Source: JAJTHC01 sp044348005 (lineage in GTDB: Bacteria; Cyanobacteriota; Vampirovibrionia; Vampirovibrionales; JAJTHC01). Taken from it: a stretch of DNA of 64,000 nucleotides. Numbering within the stretch: position 1 is the stretch's first letter; every line of letters starts with the position of its first letter. The DNA lies in NCBI GenBank assembly GCA_044348005.1, contig JBIKTR010000006.1, forward strand, positions 1 to 64,000, read 5' to 3'. This document shows, one piece after another, positions 8,554-17,023 of this stretch. The translations under genes and the position numbers were made by a program. The notes beneath the pieces are model-generated. The model saw only the letters and a list, made by a program, of their open reading frames with translations. It was not told the DNA's origin and made no database searches.

Positions 8554-9471
8554 ATGACCTCGACAAGCTCACCCCTCACTTACGCGTTTGATTTTGACTG
8601 CCCGCAAGAACTCTGCCATTATGCCAGCGAACTTTGCTTGGGCATCCCTGATGTCGATTCGGTGATGTTGCGTTATAAAGATGATGCCCATTTCGTTGAA
8701 CAACCCTATGCGGTGGCGGTGTTTAGTCGTCAAGCGTGGGTCAAAGAGGCCTTAACACAGATTCTTAATGCGGATGAGCTCCTTAATTTTACGCCAGAAA
8801 TCACGGTCAACACGATTGAAGAAGCCGATTGGGCGGAAGCATGGAAAGCCTTTTGGGATGTTGATCCCGTGATTGAGGGCGTCTTAACGATTTGCCCCAG
8901 TTGGAAGACGCATACGCCACAAGCAGGGGAAGTCGTCCTCGATTTAGATCCTGGTTCCGCCTTCGGCACAGGGGCGCATGAAACCACCCGTCTGATGCTT
9001 CAACAGGTCTATGCCTTGCATCAACGACGCTCACTGGCAGGCAAGCGACTCATGGACTTGGGTTGTGGATCAGGCATTTTAGCCATTTACGCCGCCAAAC
9101 TAGGGGCGGTTGATGTACTCGGTTTAGATATTGATGCTCAAGCGATTGTCGTTTCAGAAGAAAACGCTCGATTAAATGGGGTTGAAGGCGTGACGCATTT
9201 TGAGGCGACTCCAATTCAAAACTTGCCTGTTCTCGCTAACGTAGAAGACCGCTACCCTGTAATGCTGGTCAACATTCTGGGCCCTGTAATTATTGAGTTA
9301 TTACCGAGCATTGTGGAGCATTTGGCGCCACAAGCGACGCTATTGTGTTCGGGCTTGATTGAAAAAAGTTGCGACGATCTTGAAAAAGCGTTAGAATCAT
9401 ATGGCTTTGTCGACTTCAAACGGCATCAAATGAACCAATGGTTTGCCCTTGAAGCGATTTACGACGTTTAA
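8554..9471 (+). CDS. prmA: ribosomal protein L11 methyltransferase
   Basis: 305 residues. The family motif DPGSAFGTGAHETTRLML is followed by the SAM-binding block LMDLGCGSGILAIYAAKLGA and by LVNILGPVIIELLP, which corresponds to the catalytic NI(L/A) motif. The N-terminal substrate-recognition domain is present. It trimethylates lysines of L11 using SAM. The gene lies one operon downstream of rplK and starts a tight cluster with rsmE (12-bp gap) and cca. Confidence 0.95.
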   Translation: MTSTSSPLTYAFDFDCPQELCHYASELCLGIPDVDSVMLRYKDDAHFVEQPYAVAVFSRQAWVKEALTQILNADELLNFTPEITVNTIEEADWAEAWKAFWDVDPVIEGVLTICPSWKTHTPQAGEVVLDLDPGSAFGTGAHETTRLMLQQVYALHQRRSLAGKRLMDLGCGSGILAIYAAKLGAVDVLGLDIDAQAIVVSEENARLNGVEGVTHFEATPIQNLPVLANVEDRYPVMLVNILGPVIIELLPSIVEHLAPQATLLCSGLIEKSCDDLEKALESYGFVDFKRHQMNQWFALEAIYDV

Positions 9472-9483
9472 AAGGATAAACCC

Positions 9484-10248
9484 ATGGCACGCAAACGCCT
9501 CTTCCTGCCCGAAACCCCCATCCCGTGGACGCTTGAGAGCCTCCACGCCCTTGATGAGGCGGATACCCTGCATCATCTCATCACGGTGCAGCGGCTCAAA
9601 CCCACCGATACACTGGCTTGCGTGGATGCCCAAAACCAGCAGGTTTTTCACGCCGAAATTGAAGCGATCCACAAAAAAAGCATCCGCTTAAAAAACGTGC
9701 AAATTGTGGAGGTGCCTGATACAACGCCTGCCTTAAAGGTCACGCTTTACGCCAGTCTGCTGAAAGAACAGGCGTGGGATGTCGTGCTTCAAAAGGCGTG
9801 TGAACTGGGCGTTTACGCCATTCAACCCGTGTTGAGCGAGTTCACCGTCATCAAGGGGGGGCATGGCACCAATAAGCAAGAACGCTGGCAACGCATCGTG
9901 AAAGACGCCGCCCTTCAATGCGAAAGTCTCTACATTCCGCAGGTTTACGCACCGCTTGCTTTTCAAGATGCTTTAGAACAGACCCTCTCCACAAGCTTCG
10001 CCTTGGTGGAACGTCACGACGAAAGCGTAAAACCCTTAAGCCACGCCGTACAAGCGATGAATCCCCAGTCGCAAGTGGGCTTGTGGGTGGGAGCCGAAGG
10101 GGGCTGGTCGCCCGCTGAAAAAGAGGCGTTGACGGCCCATCCGCAGGTGGTGCCGTGCCACTTGGGCAACCGCATCTTACGAGCCGAAACCGCCAGCGTC
10201 GCAGGACTCACGCTCTTACTACACGGAGGATCCCATGAATCCGACTAA
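9484..10248 (+). CDS. rsmE: 16S rRNA m3U1498 methyltransferase
   Basis: 254 residues of the SPOUT superfamily. The C-terminal knot motif VGAEGGWSPAEKEAL...HLGNRILRAETASVAGL matches RsmE, and the N-terminal PUA-like domain spans roughly residues 1-70. It methylates N3 of U1498 in 16S rRNA. The start ATG follows AAAGGA. Its last codons overlap the start of cca by 14 bp, so the two are translationally linked. Confidence 0.95.
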   Translation: MARKRLFLPETPIPWTLESLHALDEADTLHHLITVQRLKPTDTLACVDAQNQQVFHAEIEAIHKKSIRLKNVQIVEVPDTTPALKVTLYASLLKEQAWDVVLQKACELGVYAIQPVLSEFTVIKGGHGTNKQERWQRIVKDAALQCESLYIPQVYAPLAFQDALEQTLSTSFALVERHDESVKPLSHAVQAMNPQSQVGLWVGAEGGWSPAEKEALTAHPQVVPCHLGNRILRAETASVAGLTLLLHGGSHESD

Positions 10249-11680
10249 TGCTTTTGCCCCCCTTTTAAGTGATGCTCGCATTGTCGCCCTAAATGAGGTG
10301 CTACAATCCTTCGCTGGAGCAGACGCTTACATCGTGGGTGGTGCCGTTCGAGATGCCCTACTCAACAAGGCCTTTCCCCTTGAAGATATGGATGTCAGCA
10401 TCCTTGGGGCGTCCGCCAAAGCGGTGGCTCATGCCGTGCAAGACGCCGTTCCGCATACACGGTTGGTGGTGTTGGATGAATCGTGGGGGATTTATCGGGT
10501 CGTGTTTTTGCATGAAGACACGCAACGCCCGTCGCTCTTTTTGGATGTCGTGCAGGTGCAAGGGGATGATATTACAGCGGACTTGGCGCGTCGGGATTTA
10601 AGCCTCAATACTCTAGCGGTGCATACGCAACGCGGTGAATTGCTCGATTTATACGAGGGGCAAGCCGATTTAGACGCTGGCGTGATTCGGGCCTTAAGCC
10701 TTGAAAACCTCAAGGCCGATCCCTTGCGGATTTTACGGATCTTTCGCTTTCATGCGAGCTTAAACACGGCTCAAACCCCTACTACAATTGAAGCCAAAAC
10801 CTTAAATTGGGCAAAAGAATGCCTACCTTACTTGCATAGCGTCGCCAAAGAACGCATGGCAGTCGAGTGGTTTAAGTTGCTTTCGGCGGAACGAGCCTTC
10901 CCCACGATGCAAATCATGGCGGATGCGGGTATTTTAGAAGTGCTGTTTCCCCCCCTAAAAGCGCTAAAAATGGTGAGTCCTAACACGCATCATCACTTGC
11001 CGTTGTGGGAACATAGCCTTGAGTTGGTCAATCAAGCTGAACTCATTTACCCTATTTTAGACCCCCACACCCAAGAGGCTTTGACACAACCCAGCAGTCA
11101 TGGGGCTACAGAATACGGCCTAGTCAAAATGGCGTGCTTGTTTCACGACATTGCCAAACCGCACACATGGCAGATTGAACCCCACTTTCGGCATCGATTC
11201 ATCGGGCATGAAAAAAAGGGCGTTGACGTGCTAAGCCCGCTGTTGCGTGAATGGAAACTCAGCCAAGCGGTGAAGCTTCGGGTGAGTCGCTTGGTGGAAT
11301 GGCATTTGTACCCCTGTACCTTTGACGAGCAAAGCAGTGAAAAAAGCAGGCTCCGCTTTTTTCGGCGGATGGAAGACGATACGCCGTTTCTCATTGTGCT
11401 GGCGTTGGCGGATACCCTAAGTACACGGGGTCACGCCTTTACGCCTGATGCCCTAGCCACGGCTCAAGCCGACTTGCTGGATTTGTTGCATCGCTATTGG
11501 CAGGGGAAGGCTCAACGGCAGGCTCCGCCGTTGTTGGACGGTGAAAGCATCATGCAGGCGTTGGGTATTCCTCCGAGTCCTAAGGTGGGTGAACTCCTCG
11601 CACAACTGAAAGACGCCCAAGCCTTGGGACGCATCCATACGAGGGAAGAGGCTTTAGACCTTATTCGCCAATTGCAATAA
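10235..11680 (+). CDS. cca: CCA tRNA nucleotidyltransferase / poly(A) polymerase family protein with HD domain
   Basis: 481 residues. The class II nucleotidyltransferase head has YIVGGAVRDALL and the metal-binding DxD in EDMDVSIL, followed by RRDLSLNTLAV and the conserved block DPLRILRIFRFHASL. The HD phosphohydrolase domain lies in the second half (VKMACLFHDIAKPHTW). It probably adds or repairs the CCA end of tRNA; A-adding versus CCA-adding cannot be decided from sequence alone. The last 36 bp are repeated about 1.3 kb downstream, at 13007-13043, which marks an insertion. Confidence 0.88.
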   Translation: MNPTNAFAPLLSDARIVALNEVLQSFAGADAYIVGGAVRDALLNKAFPLEDMDVSILGASAKAVAHAVQDAVPHTRLVVLDESWGIYRVVFLHEDTQRPSLFLDVVQVQGDDITADLARRDLSLNTLAVHTQRGELLDLYEGQADLDAGVIRALSLENLKADPLRILRIFRFHASLNTAQTPTTIEAKTLNWAKECLPYLHSVAKERMAVEWFKLLSAERAFPTMQIMADAGILEVLFPPLKALKMVSPNTHHHLPLWEHSLELVNQAELIYPILDPHTQEALTQPSSHGATEYGLVKMACLFHDIAKPHTWQIEPHFRHRFIGHEKKGVDVLSPLLREWKLSQAVKLRVSRLVEWHLYPCTFDEQSSEKSRLRFFRRMEDDTPFLIVLALADTLSTRGHAFTPDALATAQADLLDLLHRYWQGKAQRQAPPLLDGESIMQALGIPPSPKVGELLAQLKDAQALGRIHTREEALDLIRQLQ

Positions 11681-11696
11681 GTTTGACTCTGGAATC

Positions 11697-12299
11697 TTAT
11701 GAACCTTTGGGCTTATTGTCAACGACAAACGTTTCTTTCGTGGCTTGGTCTTCAATGGTAAGCTGAACGGCTGGTTTTTGAAAGTTGTACTTGGCTAGTT
11801 GAGATTTAAGAACTGGCTTCTTAGGTTGATTAACGAGAGTCGAAAAGCTGAACGATTGCAAAGGGGGGACTTCCACATAAACAACTTGATCTTTAAACTT
11901 TGATGTCATCATGCCCACTTCACGTTTGGCGGCGTTGTTTTCCATAATGCAAAAAGGAGTCATTACCAATGCTCCAATAATCCCACCGCCGAATGTTACA
12001 AGGCTTAAGGGAACACCTATAGCCCACAGTAACCCAACACCCGAATTATCTAAGTCCAATTGCGAATAAGCTCCTGTGCTGGTAACACCATTCTGAACCG
12101 CTCCATTTAAAATACGGATGGTATTTTGTGAGCTGTTGAAAACTGTGATTTTGTAAGCGTTGAATTGCCTTTTAACCTTTCCGTTTTTCAGTTCCATGTC
12201 CTGCACATCAATCTTAATATCATCTTTGCTAGCCAAAGCCAAACACGGCGTAACAAGTAGAGCAAAAGCCAAGTACAGGCTTAAGACTAGTTTATTCAT
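11697..12299 (-). CDS. exported/membrane hypothetical protein
   Basis: 200 residues from the ATG at 12299 (MNKLVLSLYLAFALL), with AAGGAT seven bases upstream. It has an N-terminal signal peptide (cleavage near LALA-SK) and a Gly-rich hydrophobic stretch near residues 95-125 (LLWAIGVPLSLVTFGGGIIGALV) that may span the membrane. No family recognised. It lies within a small AT-rich island inserted between cca and the response regulator gene. Confidence 0.7.
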   Translation of the reverse strand: MNKLVLSLYLAFALLVTPCLALASKDDIKIDVQDMELKNGKVKRQFNAYKITVFNSSQNTIRILNGAVQNGVTSTGAYSQLDLDNSGVGLLWAIGVPLSLVTFGGGIIGALVMTPFCIMENNAAKREVGMMTSKFKDQVVYVEVPPLQSFSFSTLVNQPKKPVLKSQLAKYNFQKPAVQLTIEDQATKETFVVDNKPKGS

Positions 12300-12538
12300 G
12301 TGGTCATCCTTTTCTTTGCTTGGCACGTCCAAGTTAGACTATTATAACTGAAACAGTGCTACTTTCCCATTCATAACAGGGGCATTTTCAAGCATTGTAT
12401 CAAATTATTTTTGCTATAAAATGTAGTGTAATAGAATAAACTAATTTTTATCAAGAATATAAAAGGGTTTGGCAATCAATAGATGCCATCATTCGAATCC
12501 CCCTTGGGAGTATTTTATTTGTTGTGGGAGGTAGAAAA

Positions 12539-12955
12539 ATGGATAAAATTTTAGTTCCAATACTCATTGCTGTGGTAAGTTCTGTTATTACTACCTACGT
12601 TACGCATTTTTTGGCTTCTCTAAGAGACTCTAATGCTAGACACTTTGAACAGAAACGACATGCTTATGAAGGCTTCGTTGATTTGCTTTGTAAGATGCTA
12701 CTAGACAATCATGAACTTTCAGAGGAAACATTATTAGAGCATATGAAAAAGTTTAAAAAAGATGCTTTTATTTGGGCATCGGCGGATGTTCTTCTGAATT
12801 TTTACAAATTTGATAAGGATGCCAGCAATCCAAGCACTGTTGATGAACTTTTTAGAGCCATTCGTCAAGATTTAGGTCATGATAATAGTAAATTGAAACC
12901 TCTAGATCTTTATAAATGGTTTCTTAGAGCTGATGAACGCCATAAACTATTATAG
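12539..12955 (+). CDS. small membrane-anchored hypothetical protein
   Basis: 138 residues from the ATG at 12539, preceded by GGGAGGTAG. The N-terminal membrane helix (ILVPILIAVVSSVITTYVTHFLASL) is followed by a charged helical cytoplasmic part (HFEQKRHAYEGFVDLL). This resembles short YtxH/DUF-type membrane proteins often carried on accessory DNA, but I cannot name it. AT content is well above the chromosome. Second gene of the island bounded by the cca duplication. Confidence 0.65.
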   Translation: MDKILVPILIAVVSSVITTYVTHFLASLRDSNARHFEQKRHAYEGFVDLLCKMLLDNHELSEETLLEHMKKFKKDAFIWASADVLLNFYKFDKDASNPSTVDELFRAIRQDLGHDNSKLKPLDLYKWFLRADERHKLL

Positions 12956-12977
12956 TCCCAACAGAGTCTGGGTCTAA

Positions 12978-13043
12978 CCGCCCCCTAGCCCACAAGTGGG
13001 ACAGCTTAAAGAGGCCTTAGACCTTATTCACCAATTGCAATAG
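12978..13043 (+). pseudogene. duplicated 3' end of cca
   Basis: In frame this reads PPPSPQVGQLKEALDLIHQLQ then stop, matching the end of the upstream cca protein (PPSPKVGE...EEALDLIRQLQ) with an internal deletion of about 15 codons. The final 33 bp are nearly identical to 11648-11680. The complementary strand of 13017-13043 encodes the C-terminus of the response regulator gene. Confidence 0.85.
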
Positions 13044-13466
13044 AGTCGGCACCAGCAACGCCCCTGCCTGCGATTTAGTCACCACCGTGTAAGGATGCGA
13101 CGGCACATCATCCGCCCCACTCACAATAATCACGCGTTCGGCTGGCAAACCTTGAGCCACCCAACTATTGACCAACGCCAAGCCGTCATCCCCATTGGCG
13201 AGCTGCCAATCCATCAAGACGACATCCGCCCACTGGGGGGCCGTTTGCTTGGCACTGAGGGTCAACCAATCTTGCGTGTTTTCGGCACAATCGGCACGCT
13301 GAATGTGAGCACCCGCAAAGGCCATGCCAACTAAAAGTGAAAAGGCGTCTTGCCACTTGGCTTCATCTTCCACGATCCACACGATGGGGGGCTGGGTTTT
13401 TTGAGCTGTTGGGGTGCGTCTTCGACGAGGACGAAGGGTCGTGTTCGTAAGTGACATCATCATCAT
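13017..13466 (-). CDS. response-regulator receiver-domain protein
   Basis: 150 residues from the ATG cluster at 13466; AAGGAT lies about 12 bases upstream. Receiver features are visible: acidic pair in WIVEDEAKW, phospho-acceptor Asp in DVVLMDWQ, Ser in VIIVSGADD and Lys in VVTKSQAG. There is no DNA-binding output domain, so it is a single-domain regulator preceded by a basic Arg-rich tail (LRPRRRRTP). No kinase is adjacent; the orphan kinase at 18892-20004 is a possible partner. The last eight codons are antisense to the duplicated cca end, implying that cca and this gene once overlapped tail to tail. Confidence 0.8.
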   Translation of the reverse strand: MMMMSLTNTTLRPRRRRTPTAQKTQPPIVWIVEDEAKWQDAFSLLVGMAFAGAHIQRADCAENTQDWLTLSAKQTAPQWADVVLMDWQLANGDDGLALVNSWVAQGLPAERVIIVSGADDVPSHPYTVVTKSQAGALLVPTLLQLVNKV

Positions 13467-13603
13467 TGCTAAGGTTAATCCTTGTGTTAGGCTCAAATCA
13501 GTCGCAACTAGCCTTGAGGTGTACATTAAGTATACGATACCAAAACGACCTTTGAAAAGCATCCCCTATATGGTGGAAAATAAACGGGTGCCTTTTCTTG
13601 TAT

Positions 13604-13638
13604 AAAAAAGCCCCAACAGGATTAAGTGCGGGGCTTTT
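13604..13638 (-). terminator. intrinsic terminator after tRNA-Lys
   Basis: On the minus strand AAAAGCCCC and GGGGCTTTT form a nine-base-pair stem that runs into the T tract. Confidence 0.85.
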
Positions 13639-13639
13639 A

Positions 13640-13711
13640 TGCGTCCACTGAGATTCGAACTCAGGACCTTTCCCTTAAAAGGGGACTGCTCTACCGCTGA
13701 GCTATGGACGC
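13640..13711 (-). tRNA. tRNA-Lys (TTT)
   Basis: Minus-strand cloverleaf: acceptor GCGTCCA/TGGACGC, D-arm GCTC...GAGC, anticodon loop CTTTTAA (anticodon TTT), T-arm CTGAG-TTCGAAT-CTCAG, discriminator A. CCA is not encoded. An intrinsic terminator follows directly. Confidence 0.95.
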
Positions 13712-13770
13712 GTTCTTGAACTTGTATAAGAGTAAGCCAAGCATAGATGAGAGTCAAGCCATAATCTTGA

Positions 13771-13799
13771 AAATGCCCCCTTAAGTTTCCCAAGGGGGC
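13771..13799 (-). terminator. intrinsic terminator of the TPR/NHL gene
   Basis: On the minus strand GCCCCCTT and AAGGGGGC form the stem, followed by ATTTTC. Confidence 0.8.
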
Positions 13800-13811
13800 G
13801 CGGAGCGTTGA

Positions 13812-14705
13812 TTAGAGCTTAATCACCGAAACCTGATTGCCTTCTTGTTCAGACACAAACAACCGATTGGTCAGGGCGTCAAAATACAAGTAATACGGCT
13901 TGCCGTAGCCTTTTTTTAGGGAACTAATCGTGCCACTGGGGCTAATGGTGACGATTTCTCCGCTAATGTAGTTGGCCACATACAGGTTCCCGTTTCGAGG
14001 ATCCCGCACCAAGCCAATAGGCCCATTGATCAAGCCCCCTTGTGCCAAGGTGCTTTGACTGCCGTTGGGCAAAATGCGCACAATGTTATTTTTTGTGTAA
14101 TTCGCCACATACAGTTCACCATTACTGCCCACGGCAATGCCAGTAGGGCCAACCAACCCCTTGGCATACAGCCCTGTTCCGCCAAGGGCCACGGCGTTGA
14201 CGTTGACTTGGGGTTTTTTAAGCACTGGGGTAGGTTTGGTTGCCACGGTCGGCTTAGTCACCACGGTGGCTTTGTTTAAGGAAGCGAGTTGAGTTTGGGC
14301 TTCCGTGTACTTGGGGTGGGTGGCAGGAATTTTATTGAATTGTTCCAACGCTTCGGTATTACGACCCAACTTAGCGAGCGAAGCCCCTAAGTTGTAGCGA
14401 ATTTCATTGTCATTGGGGGAACGCCACAACGCTTTTTGAAAGGCATTACGCGCCTCTTCATACTTATTAAGTCTGTACTGAACAGCCCCTAAGTTAAACC
14501 ACGCGTCAATGTAGGTATTGTCTGCTTCAGCGGCCTTTTGAAAGAGGCTAGCGGCTTGAATAAAGCCTTTTTGTTCGTAAGCTTGCATGGCTTGGGTGTA
14601 GTAAGCTTCCGCTTCAGGGGTGGCGGCATACACAGCGGGTGAAACGTTCGCACAAGTCATTAGCACACTGAACACCACCCATAGGACTGAAAAAAGACGT
14701 TTCAT
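13812..14705 (-). CDS. exported TPR + NHL beta-propeller repeat protein
   Basis: 298 residues from the ATG at 14705 (GAGG seven bases upstream). Signal peptide of about 27 residues, then about three TPR units (AEAYYTQAMQAYEQKG, YIDAWFNLGAVQYRLNKYEEARNAFQKAL, NEIRYNLGASLAKLGRNTEALEQF), then a Pro/Thr/Lys linker and NHL-type blades (GPTGIAVGSNGELYVANYTKNNIVRI; GPIGLVRDPRNGNLYVANY). Such proteins act as periplasmic or surface scaffolds. The propeller is short (about three to four blades), so it may complete by self-association. Confidence 0.8.
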   Translation of the reverse strand: MKRLFSVLWVVFSVLMTCANVSPAVYAATPEAEAYYTQAMQAYEQKGFIQAASLFQKAAEADNTYIDAWFNLGAVQYRLNKYEEARNAFQKALWRSPNDNEIRYNLGASLAKLGRNTEALEQFNKIPATHPKYTEAQTQLASLNKATVVTKPTVATKPTPVLKKPQVNVNAVALGGTGLYAKGLVGPTGIAVGSNGELYVANYTKNNIVRILPNGSQSTLAQGGLINGPIGLVRDPRNGNLYVANYISGEIVTISPSGTISSLKKGYGKPYYLYFDALTNRLFVSEQEGNQVSVIKL

Positions 14706-14814
14706 AAGGCACCTCATCAAATTAGGAACAACAACACAATACGGGCATTATACCATAATGTTTAAGACTCACGACACTTTTGCCCCCCCCTAAACAGGGG
14801 GGGCTGAAAAGAAC

Positions 14815-14843
14815 TTGTCCCTTTTGGGGTAGACGTTTATAGT
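14815..14843 (+). promoter_or_regulatory. sigma-70-type promoter of sbtA
   Basis: TTGTCC, 17-bp spacer, TATAGT. A C8/G7 hairpin sits just upstream at about 14780-14803. A leader of about 90 bases separates it from the sbtA start. Confidence 0.65.
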
Positions 14844-14936
14844 AGAAAAAGCCCCTTCCCCAAGTAAGCCTCTGCTGCGGCGTTCCTTTTCTTTTCGATT
14901 GGGCGACTTTAGCATCGATGCAAAGAGGTAGTCTGT

Positions 14937-15956
14937 ATGTTTGTAGAATCCCTGTTACAAAATGTGATGCACCCGCCCGTGATGTTTTTTATCTTAGGTT
15001 TAACGTCTGTCATGGTGCGTTCTAACCTTGAAATCCCTTCGCAAATCAGTAAGTTTTTGTCCCTGTATTTGTTGTTTGACATTGGGATCCACGGGGGGGA
15101 AGCCCTGTTTAAAAGTGGGTTAGATCCTCACATGATTGTGATGATGTTGGTGTGTATTTCGGTGTCCTTTTTAGTGCCCTTTGCCTTATATAAAATTTTG
15201 CGTTTTAAATTAAAACCACACGATGCTTCAGCCATTGCCGCCACGTATGGCTCAGTCAGTGCGGTGACTTTTGCTACAGCCGTGTCTTTCTTAGGCACAC
15301 AGCATACGGAATTTTCAGGCTACATGGTTGCCTGTATGGCGCTTATGGAATCCCCTGCCATTATTGCGGGTTTACTCCTGTATCAACTTTCTAAAACCCA
15401 GCGTAAAGAAGCCCTTGCCCAACAAGGGGCAGGTGAACTTCAAGAAACGCGTCCATCTCGACCGGTCAACCTAAAAGCGGTGCTACATGAAGCCTTTTTA
15501 AATGGTTCCGTTTTATTGCTGGTGGGCAGTTTGGTGATTGGGATTTTGGGCGGCAAAGCAGGGGCTGAAGAACTCAAGCCTTTTGTGGACGACATTTTTA
15601 AAGGCGTGTTGTCCTTCTACATGTTAGACATGGGCATTATTGCCGCCAAGCGTTTTTCAGATTTTAAAGAATCCAGTGGGTTTTTGATTGGCTTTGGCTT
15701 GTTGTACCCCTTGGTGGGGGCTTCTTTAGGCTTGGGGCTTGCCCGACTGCTCAACCTTCACGTGGGGGATGCATTGATTTTAATGGTGCTTATTTCTTCG
15801 GCGTCTTATGTCGCGGTGCCTGCCGCCATGCGCACGGCCATTCCCAAAGCCAATATGTCCCTGCTGTTACCAGTGGCGCTTGGGGTCACCTTTACGTTTA
15901 ATGTAACCTTTGGGATTCCCTTGTATTTTTATGTGCTGAAGCAATTTATTCACTAA
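14937..15956 (+). CDS. sbtA: SbtA-type sodium-dependent bicarbonate transporter
   Basis: 339 residues with about ten hydrophobic helices in two related halves. Family motifs are present: FDIGIHGGEALFKSG, the half-helix region YGSVSAVTFATAVSFL, SPAIIAGLLLYQL, and in the second half FYMLDMGIIAAKRF and ISSASYVAVPAAMRTAIPKAN. In Cyanobacteria SbtA imports bicarbonate with Na+ as part of the carbon-concentrating mechanism. The next gene encodes its PII-like partner. The start ATG follows AGAGGTAG. Other DUF897 members may carry other anions, so bicarbonate is the likely rather than proven substrate in this non-photosynthetic-looking genome. Confidence 0.88.
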   Translation: MFVESLLQNVMHPPVMFFILGLTSVMVRSNLEIPSQISKFLSLYLLFDIGIHGGEALFKSGLDPHMIVMMLVCISVSFLVPFALYKILRFKLKPHDASAIAATYGSVSAVTFATAVSFLGTQHTEFSGYMVACMALMESPAIIAGLLLYQLSKTQRKEALAQQGAGELQETRPSRPVNLKAVLHEAFLNGSVLLLVGSLVIGILGGKAGAEELKPFVDDIFKGVLSFYMLDMGIIAAKRFSDFKESSGFLIGFGLLYPLVGASLGLGLARLLNLHVGDALILMVLISSASYVAVPAAMRTAIPKANMSLLLPVALGVTFTFNVTFGIPLYFYVLKQFIH

Positions 15957-16035
15957 AAAAGGCAAGGCGTACGGCATTTTTTACACGAATTAAACTTTCA
16001 AAATAATTAAACGAAACAGAAAAGGAACCTGAACG

Positions 16036-16323
16036 ATGATGAGCACTCATAAAAAAATTGCCTTTGTGCATGACGAAGTGGATCTTTACCTGATTACCGA
16101 ATTTTGTGCCGAAAAAAAGTTGGGCGGGTATACCAGCCTTGCCGTGGCGCAAAGCTTGGGGCCAAATCATGGGTTGTACCGTAGTGAATACTTAAGTCCT
16201 ACGTCCTTATACACGTTTTTAGTGGTTCCGGCTGAAAATGCTAAGGCGCTGGCCTTAGATCTTAAAAGTCGTTTTGAACGAACGAAAGTTTTTGTGGTGC
16301 TCACTGATGTGGAAACTCTCTAA
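16036..16323 (+). CDS. sbtB: SbtB-like PII-family regulator
   Basis: 95 residues, the size of SbtB. It sits 79 bp downstream of sbtA, with AAAAGGAACC before the ATG. The ferredoxin-like alternation is visible (KKIAFVHDEVDLYLITEFCAEKKLGGYTSLAVAQ ... YTFLVVPAENAKALALDLKSRF). Cyanobacterial SbtB binds adenine nucleotides and gates SbtA from the cytoplasm. The C-terminal CxxxxxC redox loop of some SbtB proteins is absent; it ends VFVVLTDVETL. Assignment rests on size, fold pattern and context. Confidence 0.75.
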   Translation: MMSTHKKIAFVHDEVDLYLITEFCAEKKLGGYTSLAVAQSLGPNHGLYRSEYLSPTSLYTFLVVPAENAKALALDLKSRFERTKVFVVLTDVETL

Positions 16324-17023
16324 GTGGACTAAAAAAGTCGCCCGTGTGATGGTGCTTGTGGCTGCGTTGTGGCCCTGTTTAGGGTCCCCCCCCCCCGCTT
16401 TGGCTGAACATGTTACAGAAGGAAGCTGGAACACCGTTGCAGTGACGCTGACGCCCGTAAAAGCCACGCCCAAGATCAAGCTTTACTTAGAAGGCCAAGC
16501 ACGTTTACAAACCCATGAACCCACCACGGCGCTTGAACGCACCTTGCTGTGGGGGGGAGTGGGTTACCAACTGACGCCTAAAACGAGTGTGTGGTCTGGC
16601 TACGCGTGGACGCCGAGCTATAATCCCCATTTTAAGAATGAAAACCGTTTATGGCAACAAGTCTTGCATGTGGAACACCCCAAGGGAGGCGAGTTGCTTT
16701 TACGAGGGCGCGTGGAAGAACGGATGATAGAAGGGTTGCCCAACACCCTAGTGAGGCTCAGGGGGTTTGTTCGTTATACGCATGATTTTTCAGACAAACA
16801 CAAAATGTACTGGGCCATTCAGAATGAGATCCTCGTCAATGCCAACGCAGCGGGCACGAAAAACCCCATTGGCTATAATCAGAACCGTGCCTATGTCGGC
16901 GTAGGACGCCACATTAACCAGCATGTCAATGCAGAAGTAGGTTACATGGCCGTGTTTGCGTGCAAACCCCATGGCGCCGACACCCTTGAACACGTGTTGA
17001 TGGCCAACATCACCATACGTTAG
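16307..17023 (+). CDS. outer-membrane beta-barrel-like protein (DUF2490-like)
   Basis: 238 residues from the ATG at 16307, overlapping the end of sbtB by 17 bp, so co-translated. The signal peptide MWKLSKWTKKVARVMVLVAA... is cleaved near ALA-EH. The rest has alternating beta strands rich in Tyr/Trp (SVWSGYAWTPSYNPHFKNENRLWQQ) and amphipathic strands typical of DUF2490 outer-membrane proteins, including the LLLRGRVEERM block. Its position in the sbtAB operon suggests a role in anion passage through the outer membrane, which is inference. Ends tail to tail with the superoxide dismutase gene, overlapping by 14 bp. Confidence 0.7.
   Translation: MWKLSKWTKKVARVMVLVAALWPCLGSPPPALAEHVTEGSWNTVAVTLTPVKATPKIKLYLEGQARLQTHEPTTALERTLLWGGVGYQLTPKTSVWSGYAWTPSYNPHFKNENRLWQQVLHVEHPKGGELLLRGRVEERMIEGLPNTLVRLRGFVRYTHDFSDKHKMYWAIQNEILVNANAAGTKNPIGYNQNRAYVGVGRHINQHVNAEVGYMAVFACKPHGADTLEHVLMANITIR

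Noticed and set aside
13566..13793. 75-residue minus-strand frame spanning tRNA-Lys
   Set aside because: It is a translation of the tRNA and its terminator.
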